Made by a program: the position numbers and the translations under genes | NCBI RefSeq assembly: GCF_030316845.1 | Contig: NZ_JASZYS010000021.1 | Span: 54,936-118,935, forward strand | From: Variovorax davisae | GTDB taxonomy: Bacteria > Pseudomonadota > Gammaproteobacteria > Burkholderiales > Burkholderiaceae_C | Direction: 5' to 3' | DNA length: 64,000 nt | Shown here: one piece after another, positions 7,738 through 16,987 of the stretch | Numbering within the stretch: position 1 is the stretch's first letter | Layout: each line of letters begins with the position of its first letter | Notes under the pieces: model-generated | The model's input: the letters and a program-made list of their open reading frames with translations, nothing else | What the model was told of the DNA's origin: nothing | Databases searched by the model: none

Positions 7738-8559
7738 TCAGCCCTTGAAGAACGCCAGCAGATCGGGGTTGATCACGTCCGCGTTGGTCGCGCACATGCC
7801 GTGCGGATAGCCGGCGTAGACCTTCAGCGTCGCGTTCTGGATCAGCTTGACCGTCAGTTCGCTCGAGATGCCGATCGGCACCACCTGGTCGTCGTCGCCG
7901 TGCATCACGAGGGTCGGCACGTCGATCTTCTTCAGGTCTTCGGTGAAGTCGGTCTCGGAGAAGGCCTTGATGCCCTCGTAGTGGGCCTGGATCGAGCCCA
8001 TCATGCCCTGCTGCCACCAGTGATCGCGGATGCCTTCGGAGATCTTGGCGCCGGGCCGGTTGAAGCCGTAGAAGGGCAGCGTGAAGTCCTTGAAGAACTG
8101 GGCCCGGTTGCCGGCCACGGCGGCGCGGATGCCGTCGAGTACCTCCATCGGAACGCCGTCGGGGTTCGACGCCGTCTTCGCCATGTGCGGCGGCACCGCG
8201 CTGATCAGCACCGCCTTGGCGACGCGCCGGCTGCCGTGGCGGGCGATGTAGCGGGCGACTTCGCCGCCGCCGGTCGAGTGGCCGACGTGGATCGCCTGCT
8301 GCAGGTCCAGGTGCGCGGTCAGCGCCGCCAGGTCGTCGGCATAGTGGTCCATGTCGTGGCCGGCCGAGCCCTGGCTCGAGCGGCCATGGCCCCGGCGGTC
8401 GTGGGCGATCACCCGGAAGCCCTGCTGCAGGAAGAACAGCATCTGGCCGTCCCAGTCGTCCGCGCTCAGCGGCCAGCCGTGCGAGAACACGATGGGTTGG
8501 CCCTGGCCCCAGTCCTTGTAGAAGATCTGCGTGCCGTCCTGGGTCGTGATGATGCTCAT
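7738..8559 (-). CDS. Alpha/beta hydrolase, non-heme chloroperoxidase/arylesterase type
   Basis: A 273-residue alpha/beta hydrolase of the cofactor-free haloperoxidase/arylesterase group. It has FSHGWPLSADDWD near the oxyanion hole (26-38), RRGHGRS (residue 57 area), the nucleophile elbow VGHSTGGG (Ser about 97) and the late VMHGDDDQVVP and YPHGMCATN segments carrying the acid and catalytic His. The ATG at 8559 has AAAGGA upstream and gives the family's usual length; more upstream ATGs are in noncoding sequence. Single gene, convergent with the GFA operon and divergent from the heme-binding protein. Confidence 0.88.
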   Translation of the reverse strand: MSIITTQDGTQIFYKDWGQGQPIVFSHGWPLSADDWDGQMLFFLQQGFRVIAHDRRGHGRSSQGSAGHDMDHYADDLAALTAHLDLQQAIHVGHSTGGGEVARYIARHGSRRVAKAVLISAVPPHMAKTASNPDGVPMEVLDGIRAAVAGNRAQFFKDFTLPFYGFNRPGAKISEGIRDHWWQQGMMGSIQAHYEGIKAFSETDFTEDLKKIDVPTLVMHGDDDQVVPIGISSELTVKLIQNATLKVYAGYPHGMCATNADVINPDLLAFFKG

Positions 8560-8782
8560 GGGTCGATGTCCTTTGGGAGGTTTGAATGGAAAAGCTGGCT
8601 CGCAGCGGCCGAGGTGCAGCAAGCACTGTGGCCGGGCCGGTCGTCGCCGTCTTGTCGGAATGCGTGCATTCCTGAACATTCGTGCTCGGCCGGACGACCG
8701 GATGGCCTGAAGCAAGTTCCGTGCGTCGGCCGGTGCGGGCCCTTGCTACATTTGGCGGGCTTCACTCTTCCCACTGTGCCCC

Positions 8783-9418
8783 ATGTCCGAATTCCCATCC
8801 GATATCTACACCGAGCCTTCCGACCTGGACGGCCACACGCTCGCCAACCTCGGGCCCCTGCGCAGGATGGCGGGGCTGTGGCGCGGCGAGAAGGGCGTCG
8901 ACGTCAAGCCCAAGGCCCAGGGGCCGAAGACCCAGGTCTACGTCGAGCACTACGAGCTGCAGCCGATCGATCCCCAGACCAACGGCCCGCAGGTGCTGTA
9001 CGGGCTGCGCTACCACACCTACATCCACAAGCCCGGCCTGACCAAGATGTACCACGACCAGGTCGGCTACTGGCTGTGGGAGCCCGCCACCGGCACCGTC
9101 ATGCACACGCTGGCGATTCCGCGCGGGCAGATCGCCATGGCGAGCGGCAAGGTGGCGGCCGACGCCGACCGCTTCGAGCTCGTGGCCACCCACGGCAGCC
9201 TGGTGAACGGCATCGTGTCGAACCCGTTCATCGAGCATGCCTTCACCACGCTGGAGTGGCGCATCGAGGTCGCCTTCCATGCCGACGGCAGCTGGTCGTA
9301 CGACCAGGACACCGTGATGCAGATCCAGGGGCGGTCCGAACCCTTCCACCACACGGACCGCAACACGCTCACGAAGACCGGCGAGCCCTCGCCGAATCCG
9401 CTCGCCGTGCCGGCGTGA
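8783..9418 (+). CDS. Heme-binding beta-barrel (nitrobindin/FABP-like) protein
   Basis: A 211-residue protein with LRRMAGLWRGEKGVD near the N-terminus, the G-x-W-x-G-E signature of nitrobindin-type lipocalin barrels, and late segments (GSWSYDQDTVM, EPFHHTDRNTL) including a possible heme-proximal His. Family members bind heme or small ligands and are cytoplasmic; here no signal peptide is seen. It is transcribed alone, divergently from the chloroperoxidase-like gene across a 223 bp gap. Ligand unknown. Confidence 0.75.
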   Translation: MSEFPSDIYTEPSDLDGHTLANLGPLRRMAGLWRGEKGVDVKPKAQGPKTQVYVEHYELQPIDPQTNGPQVLYGLRYHTYIHKPGLTKMYHDQVGYWLWEPATGTVMHTLAIPRGQIAMASGKVAADADRFELVATHGSLVNGIVSNPFIEHAFTTLEWRIEVAFHADGSWSYDQDTVMQIQGRSEPFHHTDRNTLTKTGEPSPNPLAVPA

Positions 9419-9509
9419 CGACCGCCGCGGTCGACCCCGGGTAAGCGAGGCTGCCCCGGCCCGGACGTCGACGCACAATCGGCGGCCCAAGCCACAAGGA
9501 GCCAGCGCC

Positions 9510-10970
<1,461 letters not shown>

Positions 10971-10985
10971 GCGCGAGGAGACGCC

Positions 10986-11249
10986 TCAGGCGCTCGAGCG
11001 CTCGGCCGCGCGGCGCAACTGGTCGAGCTGGGCCGCTTCCTCGGCGTCGCGCAGGCTCTTCGCCGCCCTGGCGGCCGCGTATTGCACGTACAGCACCTCG
11101 ATGGCCTCGGTCCAGCGCTGCACGCGCGCCTTGTGCTCGGCGTCGGCCTCGTGGTCGCGCGGATGGGTGTCCGGATGCCCTTCGGGGAACGCGGGCACGG
11201 TGACCCCTGCCCGGCGAAGGATGGCTTCTTTTTGGTCTATGGTGAGCAT
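10986..11249 (-). CDS. Hypothetical 87-residue charged protein
   Basis: MLTIDQKEAILRRAGVTV... followed by a long charged helix-rich tail (EHKARVQRWTEAIEVLYVQYAAARAAKSLRDAEEAAQLDQLRR) that is likely to form a coiled coil. The start at 11249 has GGAG 8 bp upstream and is preferred to an ATG nine codons earlier. I do not recognise the family. It converges with the flavin monooxygenase and is divergent from the transglycosylase gene. Confidence 0.6.
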   Translation of the reverse strand: MLTIDQKEAILRRAGVTVPAFPEGHPDTHPRDHEADAEHKARVQRWTEAIEVLYVQYAAARAAKSLRDAEEAAQLDQLRRAAERSSA

Positions 11250-11383
11250 GTCTGTCTCCAGCAAACATTGTTCCAACCCAGGGCGTCATAACTGGCGATG
11301 ACGGCTATTTCGACGGGGTCGTTGTCTCTCTCAGATGGGGGTGCGGCGGCGATTCCGCAAGGTCGCGCCGCACGCCCGCGCAG

Positions 11384-12718
11384 GTGAAAATGACCCGAAT
11401 GCACCGACACCCTCTCCCTCCGCTGCGCCTTCGAAGCCTGGCCGCCATGGCGCTGGCGGCTGCCTTCCTGGCGGGTTGCGCCTCCACGCCGCCACCCGCA
11501 GCGCCCGCGCCTGTCCAGCCTGCTCCGACCCCCCGGCCGCCGGCGCCGGCTCCCGCGGCCAAGCCCGCCGGTGCCGGGGCGGACGAACTGGCGCTCCAAC
11601 AAGGCTTCACGCGCTGGGTCGCGGATTTCCGCAACAGCGCGCGCGCCGCCGGCGTCGGCGATGCGACCTTGCAGGCCGCCTTCGGCGATGTGCAGTACCT
11701 GCCACGCGTCGTCGAGCTGGACCGCAGCCAGCCCGAGTTCACGCGCACCGTCTGGGACTACCTCGACAACACCGTGACCGTCCAGCGCGTCGCGCTCGGC
11801 AAGGACAAGCTGATGCAGGTCCGCGTCGAGGCCGACGCGGCGGCTGCACGCTACGGCGTCCCGGCCGCGGTGGTCGTCGCGATCTGGGGCATGGAGAGCA
11901 ACTTCGGCGGCAACTACGGCAGCACGCCGACCATCGACGCCCTGGCGACGCTGGGCTTCGAAGGCCGTCGCGAGGACTGGGCACGGCGCGAATTGCTGGC
12001 GGCGCTGAAGATCCTCGAGCGCGGCGACATCGACCGCGCGCACATGATCGGCTCCTGGGCCGGCGCCATGGGCCAGACCCAATTCCTGCCGTCGAACTTC
12101 CTGGCCTACGCGGTGGACGCCGACGGCGACGGCCGGCGCGACATCTGGGGCAGCATGGCCGACGTCACGGCCTCGACCGCGAACTTCCTGGCCCGTTCGG
12201 GCTGGCAGGCGGGCCAGCCCTGGGGCGTCGAGGTGCAGCTGCCGGCCGGCTTCGACTTCGGCCGCGCCGACAGCAGCGTGCGCCAGTCCAGCGCCCAGTG
12301 GGCGGCCGAGGGCGTGCGCAGCATGGACGGCCGGGCGCTGCCGGCCTTCGCCGACGGCATGGTCCTGCTGCCCGCGGGTGCGCGTGGGCCGGCGTTCCTG
12401 GTGGGGCCCAATTTCCGCGCCATCCTGCGCTACAACAACTCGACCAGCTACGCCCTGGCCGTCGGCCTGCTGTCGCAGCGCCTGACCGACGGGCCGGGCG
12501 TGCAGGCGCCCTGGCCGCGCGACCTGGCGGCGCTCTCGCGCAGCCAGCTGATGGAGCTGCAGAGCGCGCTGAACCAGCGCGGCTTCGCCAGCGGCACGCC
12601 CGACGGCATGATGGGGCCGGCCACCCGCGAAGGCATTCGCCAGTACCAGCGCAGCATCGGCCAGCCCGCTGACGGCTATCCCAGCGCGGCCCTGCTGGAG
12701 CGCCTGCGAGCGCCGTGA
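11384..12718 (+). CDS. Lytic murein transglycosylase (MltB family) with peptidoglycan-binding domain
   Basis: A 444-residue lipoprotein: basic N-terminus, hydrophobic segment and lipobox LAGC (Cys32), then a Pro/Ala-rich linker (33-62). The MltB-type catalytic domain carries the essential Glu171 in WGMESNFGG, with GAMGQTQFLPSNF further on. A C-terminal PG_binding_1 domain (about 380-444: LMELQSALNQRGF...GMMGPATREGIRQYQ) anchors it to the wall. It cleaves the glycan backbone of murein to anhydromuropeptides. The GTG at 11384 or ATG at 11390 are both possible starts. Converges with the HtrA protease gene. Confidence 0.92.
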   Translation: MKMTRMHRHPLPPLRLRSLAAMALAAAFLAGCASTPPPAAPAPVQPAPTPRPPAPAPAAKPAGAGADELALQQGFTRWVADFRNSARAAGVGDATLQAAFGDVQYLPRVVELDRSQPEFTRTVWDYLDNTVTVQRVALGKDKLMQVRVEADAAAARYGVPAAVVVAIWGMESNFGGNYGSTPTIDALATLGFEGRREDWARRELLAALKILERGDIDRAHMIGSWAGAMGQTQFLPSNFLAYAVDADGDGRRDIWGSMADVTASTANFLARSGWQAGQPWGVEVQLPAGFDFGRADSSVRQSSAQWAAEGVRSMDGRALPAFADGMVLLPAGARGPAFLVGPNFRAILRYNNSTSYALAVGLLSQRLTDGPGVQAPWPRDLAALSRSQLMELQSALNQRGFASGTPDGMMGPATREGIRQYQRSIGQPADGYPSAALLERLRAP

Positions 12719-12744
12719 CGGCGGCCTGAAAGCCGGGTGGGTCC

Positions 12745-14190
12745 TCACGGCGCATTGAGCACTGGCACATAGGCCAGCCGGCGATCGCGCAGCACCAGCA
12801 GCGCGACCATCCGGCCCGGCGCGGTGGCGGCCAGCTTGATCCTGAAGTCCTCGATCCGGTCGAGCCGGGTGTCGTTGACGGCGACGATGATGTCGCCGGC
12901 GCGGATGCCCTCGCTGCGCGCCAGCCCGGTGGCCTCGCGCACCATCAGGCCACCGTCGCTGCCCAGATGCAGCCGCTGCGCCGCCGACAGTTCGCCCAGG
13001 CTCAGGCCGAGGCCGTCGTTCCAGTCGGGCGGGGATCCGGCCTGTGCGGCGAGCCGGGGTCCGACGTCCTCGGACAGCGTCACCGAGACCGCGCGTTTCG
13101 CGCCATGCCGCCAGAGCTCGACACGGACCCGCCGGCCCGGCGGGGCGTCGACGATCTGCTGCAGCAGCGTGGTGAAGTGAGAGATCGTGCGGCCGTCGAA
13201 GGCGGTGACGACATCGCCGCGAACCAGCCCGGCCGCGCGGGCGGGGCCATCCGCATCCACCTGCACCACCAGCGCGCCGATCGACTCCTTCAGTCCGAAG
13301 GACTGGGCCAGCGCGGGTGTCATCTCCTGCAGCTCGGCGCCCAGGTGCGCACGCCGCACCCGACCCGTGTCCTTGAGCTGCGTCGCGATCTTCATCGCCA
13401 GGTTGATCGGCACGGCGAACGACAGGCCCATGTAGCCGCCGCTGCCGCTGTAGATCATCGAGTTGATCCCGACCACTTCGCCGCGGCTGTTGAACAGCGG
13501 ACTGCCCGAGCTGCCCGGATTGATCGCGACGTCGGTCTGGATGAATGGCACTTCCCCGGCGCCGCCGATGTAGCGGTCGACCGCGCTCACCACCCCGGCG
13601 GTGACGCTGCCATGGAACCCGAACGGCGCCCCGATGGCCGCCACCCAGTCGCCCGGCGCCAGACGGGACGAGTCGCCGATGGCCGCGGTCGCGAGGCCCT
13701 TGGCGTCGATCTTCAGCAGGCCCACGTCGGTGCGCCGGTCGGTGCCGACCACCCGCGCCTGGAAGCGGCGGCCATCGTCCAGCCGGACCTGCGCCTCGTC
13801 GATGGCGGCCAGCACATGGGCGCTGGTCAGGATCAGGCCGTCGCTCGTGAAGATCAGGCCGGAGGCGAGGTCGCGAATCTGGCTGATGCGCACGCTGGCA
13901 GGCCGCGGCCGGGCCAGCCGATCGGCGAAATCGTTCTCGGGCGCGAATTCCAGCTCGGCCCCTTCGGGCCGTGCGTCGCGGCCGATCCGCAAGGTGCTCA
14001 CGTCGACCACGCTGGCGCTGCGGCTGGCGACCAGCGAGGAGAAGGCGGGCGCGGCCTGTGCGGCGATGTCGGGCGGCGGGGCTGGCGCCGGGGCTGCCGG
14101 CCGCTCGGGCGCCGACACGCAGGCGCCGAGCAGTCCGACGACGGCGGCAGCGGCGCTGGCACGAAGCCGCCAGCCCACCGGCCGGGGCAT
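12745..14190 (-). CDS. HtrA/DegP-type serine protease, lipoprotein form, with two PDZ domains
   Basis: A 481-residue S1C protease with a lipobox-like LLGAC (Cys24) instead of the usual cleavable DegP signal, so it is probably membrane tethered in the periplasm. The trypsin triad is complete: His125 (TSAHVLA), Asp155 (RTDVGLL), Ser228 (NPGSSGSP, where the usual GNSGG is GSSGS). Two PDZ domains follow (about 275-360 and 390-470). Such proteases degrade or refold damaged envelope proteins. It shares an upstream region with a 29-residue membrane peptide gene on the other strand. Confidence 0.9.
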   Translation of the reverse strand: MPRPVGWRLRASAAAAVVGLLGACVSAPERPAAPAPAPPPDIAAQAAPAFSSLVASRSASVVDVSTLRIGRDARPEGAELEFAPENDFADRLARPRPASVRISQIRDLASGLIFTSDGLILTSAHVLAAIDEAQVRLDDGRRFQARVVGTDRRTDVGLLKIDAKGLATAAIGDSSRLAPGDWVAAIGAPFGFHGSVTAGVVSAVDRYIGGAGEVPFIQTDVAINPGSSGSPLFNSRGEVVGINSMIYSGSGGYMGLSFAVPINLAMKIATQLKDTGRVRRAHLGAELQEMTPALAQSFGLKESIGALVVQVDADGPARAAGLVRGDVVTAFDGRTISHFTTLLQQIVDAPPGRRVRVELWRHGAKRAVSVTLSEDVGPRLAAQAGSPPDWNDGLGLSLGELSAAQRLHLGSDGGLMVREATGLARSEGIRAGDIIVAVNDTRLDRIEDFRIKLAATAPGRMVALLVLRDRRLAYVPVLNAP

Positions 14191-14364
14191 TCTCAGAAAG
14201 GGGGGAAGACCGCCAGAGTCTTGCGCATCGCTGCCTCCGCAGGTGGAAGAAACTCAATGTAGGCGCATCGCGCCGAGATGGCTTTGCGCCGGATCAAGGC
14301 CCTGTCGGCAACGTCAGTCGATGGTCCGGTGGCCGGCACCCGCGGTGAGCATTGGGCGTGGAGC

Positions 14365-14382
14365 TAGGGTTTACCCTATAAT
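14365..14382 (+). promoter_or_regulatory. TATAAT promoter overlapped by a perfect palindrome
   Basis: A consensus -10 box TATAAT (14377-14382) is overlapped by TAGGG-TTTA-CCCTA (14365-14378). A palindrome covering the -10 of a tiny gene strongly suggests a repressor site. The -35 is poor (TTGGGC, 19 bp spacer), so an activator may also be involved. Confidence 0.6.
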
Positions 14383-14412
14383 CGAGCCAACGCACTCATC
14401 CTGGAGTCCCGA

Positions 14413-14502
14413 ATGTTGAACGTATTGATCTGCCTGGTGGCCGTCGCTGTCGTCGTTGTGTCCGGTTATGTGACCTCGAAGAAGCTCGACGAAATCTGCT
14501 GA
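14413..14502 (+). CDS. 29-residue single-span membrane peptide
   Basis: The frame MLNVLICLVAVAVVVVSGY... ends in TSKKLDEIC. It is one hydrophobic helix of about 18 residues with a short charged tail and a C-terminal Cys. A consensus -10 box, a GGAG ribosome site 6 bp before the ATG and a strong terminator right after the gene make it a complete transcription unit, so it is probably real in spite of its size. Function is unknown. It lies divergent to the envelope protease gene. Confidence 0.65.
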   Translation: MLNVLICLVAVAVVVVSGYVTSKKLDEIC

Positions 14503-14547
14503 CCTCAGGTCCCTGGTTGTCTCCTCCATCGTCCCTTCGATGGATTG

Positions 14548-14579
14548 GCCCCCGCGCAGCGATGCGAGGGGGCTTTTTT
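14548..14579 (+). terminator. Rho-independent terminator after the 29-residue gene
   Basis: GCCCCC...GGGGGC outer stem with an inner GCA-gcga-TGC stem, followed by TTTTTT. It ends the transcript of the small membrane peptide. Confidence 0.85.
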
Positions 14580-14641
14580 ACGTCCGCGGAGGGAGGGGCC
14601 GCGGCGCGCGACGGTTCCCTGGGCGGTTGGATCCGTAATTC

Positions 14642-14657
14642 TGTGAAATTTGTCACA
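14642..14657 (+). promoter_or_regulatory. Perfect CRP-type site
   Basis: TGTGA-AATTTG-TCACA matches the CRP half-site consensus on both arms. It lies 96 bp upstream of the start of the 66-residue gene in an AT-rich stretch that also holds GTAGTAC-N13-GTACTAC and the palindrome AGTACC-TT-GGTACT (14698-14711). No clear -35/-10 pair was found between them. Confidence 0.55.
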
Positions 14658-14752
14658 TGAAATAGTAGTACTAAGCAACTACATGTACTACCTTGTAAGT
14701 ACCTTGGTACTAATATTCAGGCATCGACAGACCCGGACAGACAAGGACCTGC

Positions 14753-14953
14753 ATGAACACGTACCCGACCGTCAGCCAAGCGACCGGCGTTGCCCGCACC
14801 CTCAGCAAGCACCTGTCTTGCACCATCGTCGTCTACCGCACGCCCCAGGCCAGGTTCGTGACCGCGCGCACCACCGACCCGGTGGCCGGCAACATCGAAG
14901 GCATCTATCGCAACGGCTACTGCACGCCGACGCTGCTGAGCAGCGCGCACTGA
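14753..14953 (+). CDS. Hypothetical 66-residue protein
   Basis: MNTYPTVSQATGVARTLSKHL... has no signal peptide or membrane span, and two cysteines. An AAGGA ribosome site lies 5 bp before the ATG, and an intrinsic terminator follows 40 bp after the stop, so it is a self-contained unit. The upstream region is AT-rich, with a CRP-type site and several palindromes that suggest tight control. I do not recognise the family. Confidence 0.6.
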   Translation: MNTYPTVSQATGVARTLSKHLSCTIVVYRTPQARFVTARTTDPVAGNIEGIYRNGYCTPTLLSSAH

Positions 14954-14995
14954 AAGAACTCGACTCCCTCGGCTCCACGCAGCCGAACGGTTTAT

Positions 14996-15019
14996 GCCTC
15001 CTTCGGGAGGCTTTTTTTT
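14996..15019 (+). terminator. Rho-independent terminator
   Basis: GCCTCC-ttcg-GGAGGC followed by eight T. The stable UUCG-type tetraloop and long T-run make this a strong terminator for the 66-residue gene. Confidence 0.92.
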
Positions 15020-15194
15020 GCCTGCGCGCAGGCTTGGGGCAGTGGCGAATCAGGGAAGGGCAGGGACGAGGTCGGTGGCAGCCGGTCGTGCGCGCCCGTG
15101 GATGATCCGGTGACAATGATGGCCCGGCGCGGAGGCGCCACGGAGAACCCGATGCTGATTGTTTTCGCAGTGGCGCTGGTGGAAGAAGGCCTCC

Positions 15195-15722
15195 ATGTCT
15201 TCCGCCATGGCTGAACGAATGCCGGTGGGCGGCGCTGGGGACCCAGCCATGCAGGATCCGGAACTGTTGCGCCGGCTGCTGCGGGCGAAGGACCGGATGG
15301 ACGCTGCATCGCACGAGGAATGGCCTGTCGGACGGCTGGCGCAGGTGGCTGGCGTCTCCGAGGCCCACTTCGCGCGCTCGTTCAAGCAGGCCTTCGGCAT
15401 CCCGCCGCACCGGTACCTGCTCACGCGGCGCGTCGAACGGGCGATGGCGATGCTCCGCGAAACCGACCTGCCCATCACGGACATCGTCTGGGACACCGGC
15501 TGGGCGAGCCTGGGCACCTTCGGGCGCACCTTTCGCGACATCACCGGCCAGACCCCGAGCGCGGTCCGTGCGCGCGCGGAGAAGTCGATGCACGACCTCG
15601 GCCGCGTGCCCGTCTGCATCGTCAAGGCCGCGCACCGGCCCGACCTCACGACAGCAGTTTCGGAGAAGCGGCGCCAGGCGACGAGCGGTACAAACGAGCC
15701 CGAACAACAGGAGATTCCATGA
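15195..15722 (+). CDS. AraC-family single-domain regulator
   Basis: A 175-residue protein made almost entirely of the AraC double helix-turn-helix: EEWPVGRLAQVAGVSEAHFARSFKQAFGIPPHRYLLTRRVERAM and ITDIVWDTGWASLGTFGRTFRDITGQTPSAVR. There is no effector domain beyond a short C-terminal tail, so it may be constitutive or sense through the tail. The ATG at 15195 is preferred because AAGAAGG stands 5 bp before it. The stop overlaps the start of the glyoxalase-like gene (ATGA), so the two are translationally coupled. Confidence 0.87.
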   Translation: MSSAMAERMPVGGAGDPAMQDPELLRRLLRAKDRMDAASHEEWPVGRLAQVAGVSEAHFARSFKQAFGIPPHRYLLTRRVERAMAMLRETDLPITDIVWDTGWASLGTFGRTFRDITGQTPSAVRARAEKSMHDLGRVPVCIVKAAHRPDLTTAVSEKRRQATSGTNEPEQQEIP

Positions 15723-16126
15723 TTCAAGGCGTTGAGGTGGTCGGTTTGTACGTGCGCGATCAAGACGAGGCATTGGCTTTTTATGTCGAGAAGCTCGGGT
15801 TCCGAGTCCACACCGACGTGGGCAATGGCGACTACCGCTGGCTCACGGTGCAGCACCCGGACCAACCGTCCTTCCAGCTCGGCTTGTTCACCCCCGGTCC
15901 GCCGGTGCTCGATGCGGCGACGGCGCAAGCCGTGCGGGCCATGGTGGCCAAAGGCGCCATGCCGCCGCTGGTGCTGAGTGTGGACGACTGCCGCGCTGCC
16001 TACGATCGACTGCTGGCGCGGGGGGTCGAGTTCACGCAGGAACCGGTGGATCGCTACGGCACGGTGGACGCCGGTTTTCGCGATCCGTCCGGGAACGGGT
16101 GGAAGATGATCCAGGCGCGCCGATAA
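15719..16126 (+). CDS. Glyoxalase/VOC family protein
   Basis: A 135-residue VOC fold protein: two beta-alpha-beta modules starting VEVVGLYVRDQDEALAFYVEKLGFRVHTD and VLSVDDCRAAYDRLLARGVEF, ending in FRDPSGNGWKMIQ, the usual metal-site region. The fusion-like coupling to an AraC regulator is a common arrangement for VOC proteins of unknown substrate. GGAG lies 6 bp upstream of the ATG, inside the regulator gene. Antibiotic-resistance or glyoxalase roles are equally possible. Confidence 0.88.
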   Translation: MIQGVEVVGLYVRDQDEALAFYVEKLGFRVHTDVGNGDYRWLTVQHPDQPSFQLGLFTPGPPVLDAATAQAVRAMVAKGAMPPLVLSVDDCRAAYDRLLARGVEFTQEPVDRYGTVDAGFRDPSGNGWKMIQARR

Positions 16127-16142
16127 GAAGACCGCCTGAACT

Positions 16143-16157
16143 GGAACCGCTGGTTCC
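16143..16157. terminator. Hairpin between convergent genes
   Basis: GGAACC-gct-GGTTCC, a perfect 6 bp stem without T-run, located between the VOC gene and the minus-strand gene ending at 16216. It could act weakly in both directions. Confidence 0.3.
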
Positions 16158-16215
16158 GGGGGACCCACCGCTGGCTGTCCGTTGCCTTTGCGTCACCGCG
16201 CATCGCGCCCGCATT

Positions 16216-16776
16216 TCACACGCTGGCGCCCTTGGCGTTGGCCGACGCTGCACGGGCGATGCTCTGCGCAAACAGCGGCGTTTCCCGGCTGTTGTGGTCG
16301 CCGGAGGCGACCTGCCGATCATGCGACGCCTGCTCGAAGCTCAGCCCATGGCCCGCGATGAAGTTCAGGAAGTCCTCCGTGGGGTGCGACAGCACGGAAT
16401 TGGTGTACTCGGTGCGTCCGTCGCTCAAGCCCTTGGCGCTGAGCTCCCAGATGACCTGCACCCGCGTGCGGCCCGCCGGGGTGAAGACATCGGAGGTGGA
16501 AACCATCAGGCAGCGTTGCTTGCCGACCACCTCGCCCACGTAGTGCTGGACAACCAGACCCGTGCCGATCTGCTCGACATTGATGGACATCGGTCGACCA
16601 TCGTCGGTGCTCGTCGTGCCGCAGGAGATGTGGTCCGGGGGGGCGCAGCGCTGGTACTCGGCTTCAGGGAGGCTGAAGAGCCATTTGCCGATGTCGACCT
16701 GCTCGATGGGTACATCGATGATGTGGCTGAACGCCGATTGGGAGAGGATGAGGTCGGTGCGGATGATGTCGGTCAT
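16216..16776 (-). CDS. Hypothetical 186-residue protein, SRPBCC-like by appearance
   Basis: Starts MTDIIRTDLILSQSAFSHIIDVPIEQVDIGKWLFSLPEAEYQ; the alternation of strands and the length resemble START/SRPBCC ligand-binding proteins, but the match is by eye only. GGAG stands 5 bp before the ATG at 16776. It is separated by 211 bp from the quinone oxidoreductase gene upstream on the same strand; that gap holds a CGAGGC-N5-GCCTCG hairpin and no gene. Function not known. Confidence 0.6.
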   Translation of the reverse strand: MTDIIRTDLILSQSAFSHIIDVPIEQVDIGKWLFSLPEAEYQRCAPPDHISCGTTSTDDGRPMSINVEQIGTGLVVQHYVGEVVGKQRCLMVSTSDVFTPAGRTRVQVIWELSAKGLSDGRTEYTNSVLSHPTEDFLNFIAGHGLSFEQASHDRQVASGDHNSRETPLFAQSIARAASANAKGASV

Positions 16777-16987
16777 GTGAACTCCAGAAGAAACAGAAGA
16801 TCGAGGCGAGGTGCCTCGCGGTGTGGGCCACTTGCGTGGCGTCGTTGCCGGGGTCCAATGTCTCGCGCCCGTGTTTCTGCTGGATGCCATCACTCCCAAT
16901 GCGAGTTTCAGCTGTAGTCGTCCCGATGCCCAGTTCGAAACGCTCACTGACACGTTCGCGTGTCTCAAGACGAGTGGGGGGTGAAGT

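Noticed and set aside
11237..14257. A very long minus-strand open frame spanning the transglycosylase and protease genes
   Set aside because: It is antisense to the transglycosylase gene and out of frame with the protease, with Arg/Ala-rich translation typical of GC-rich shadow frames.
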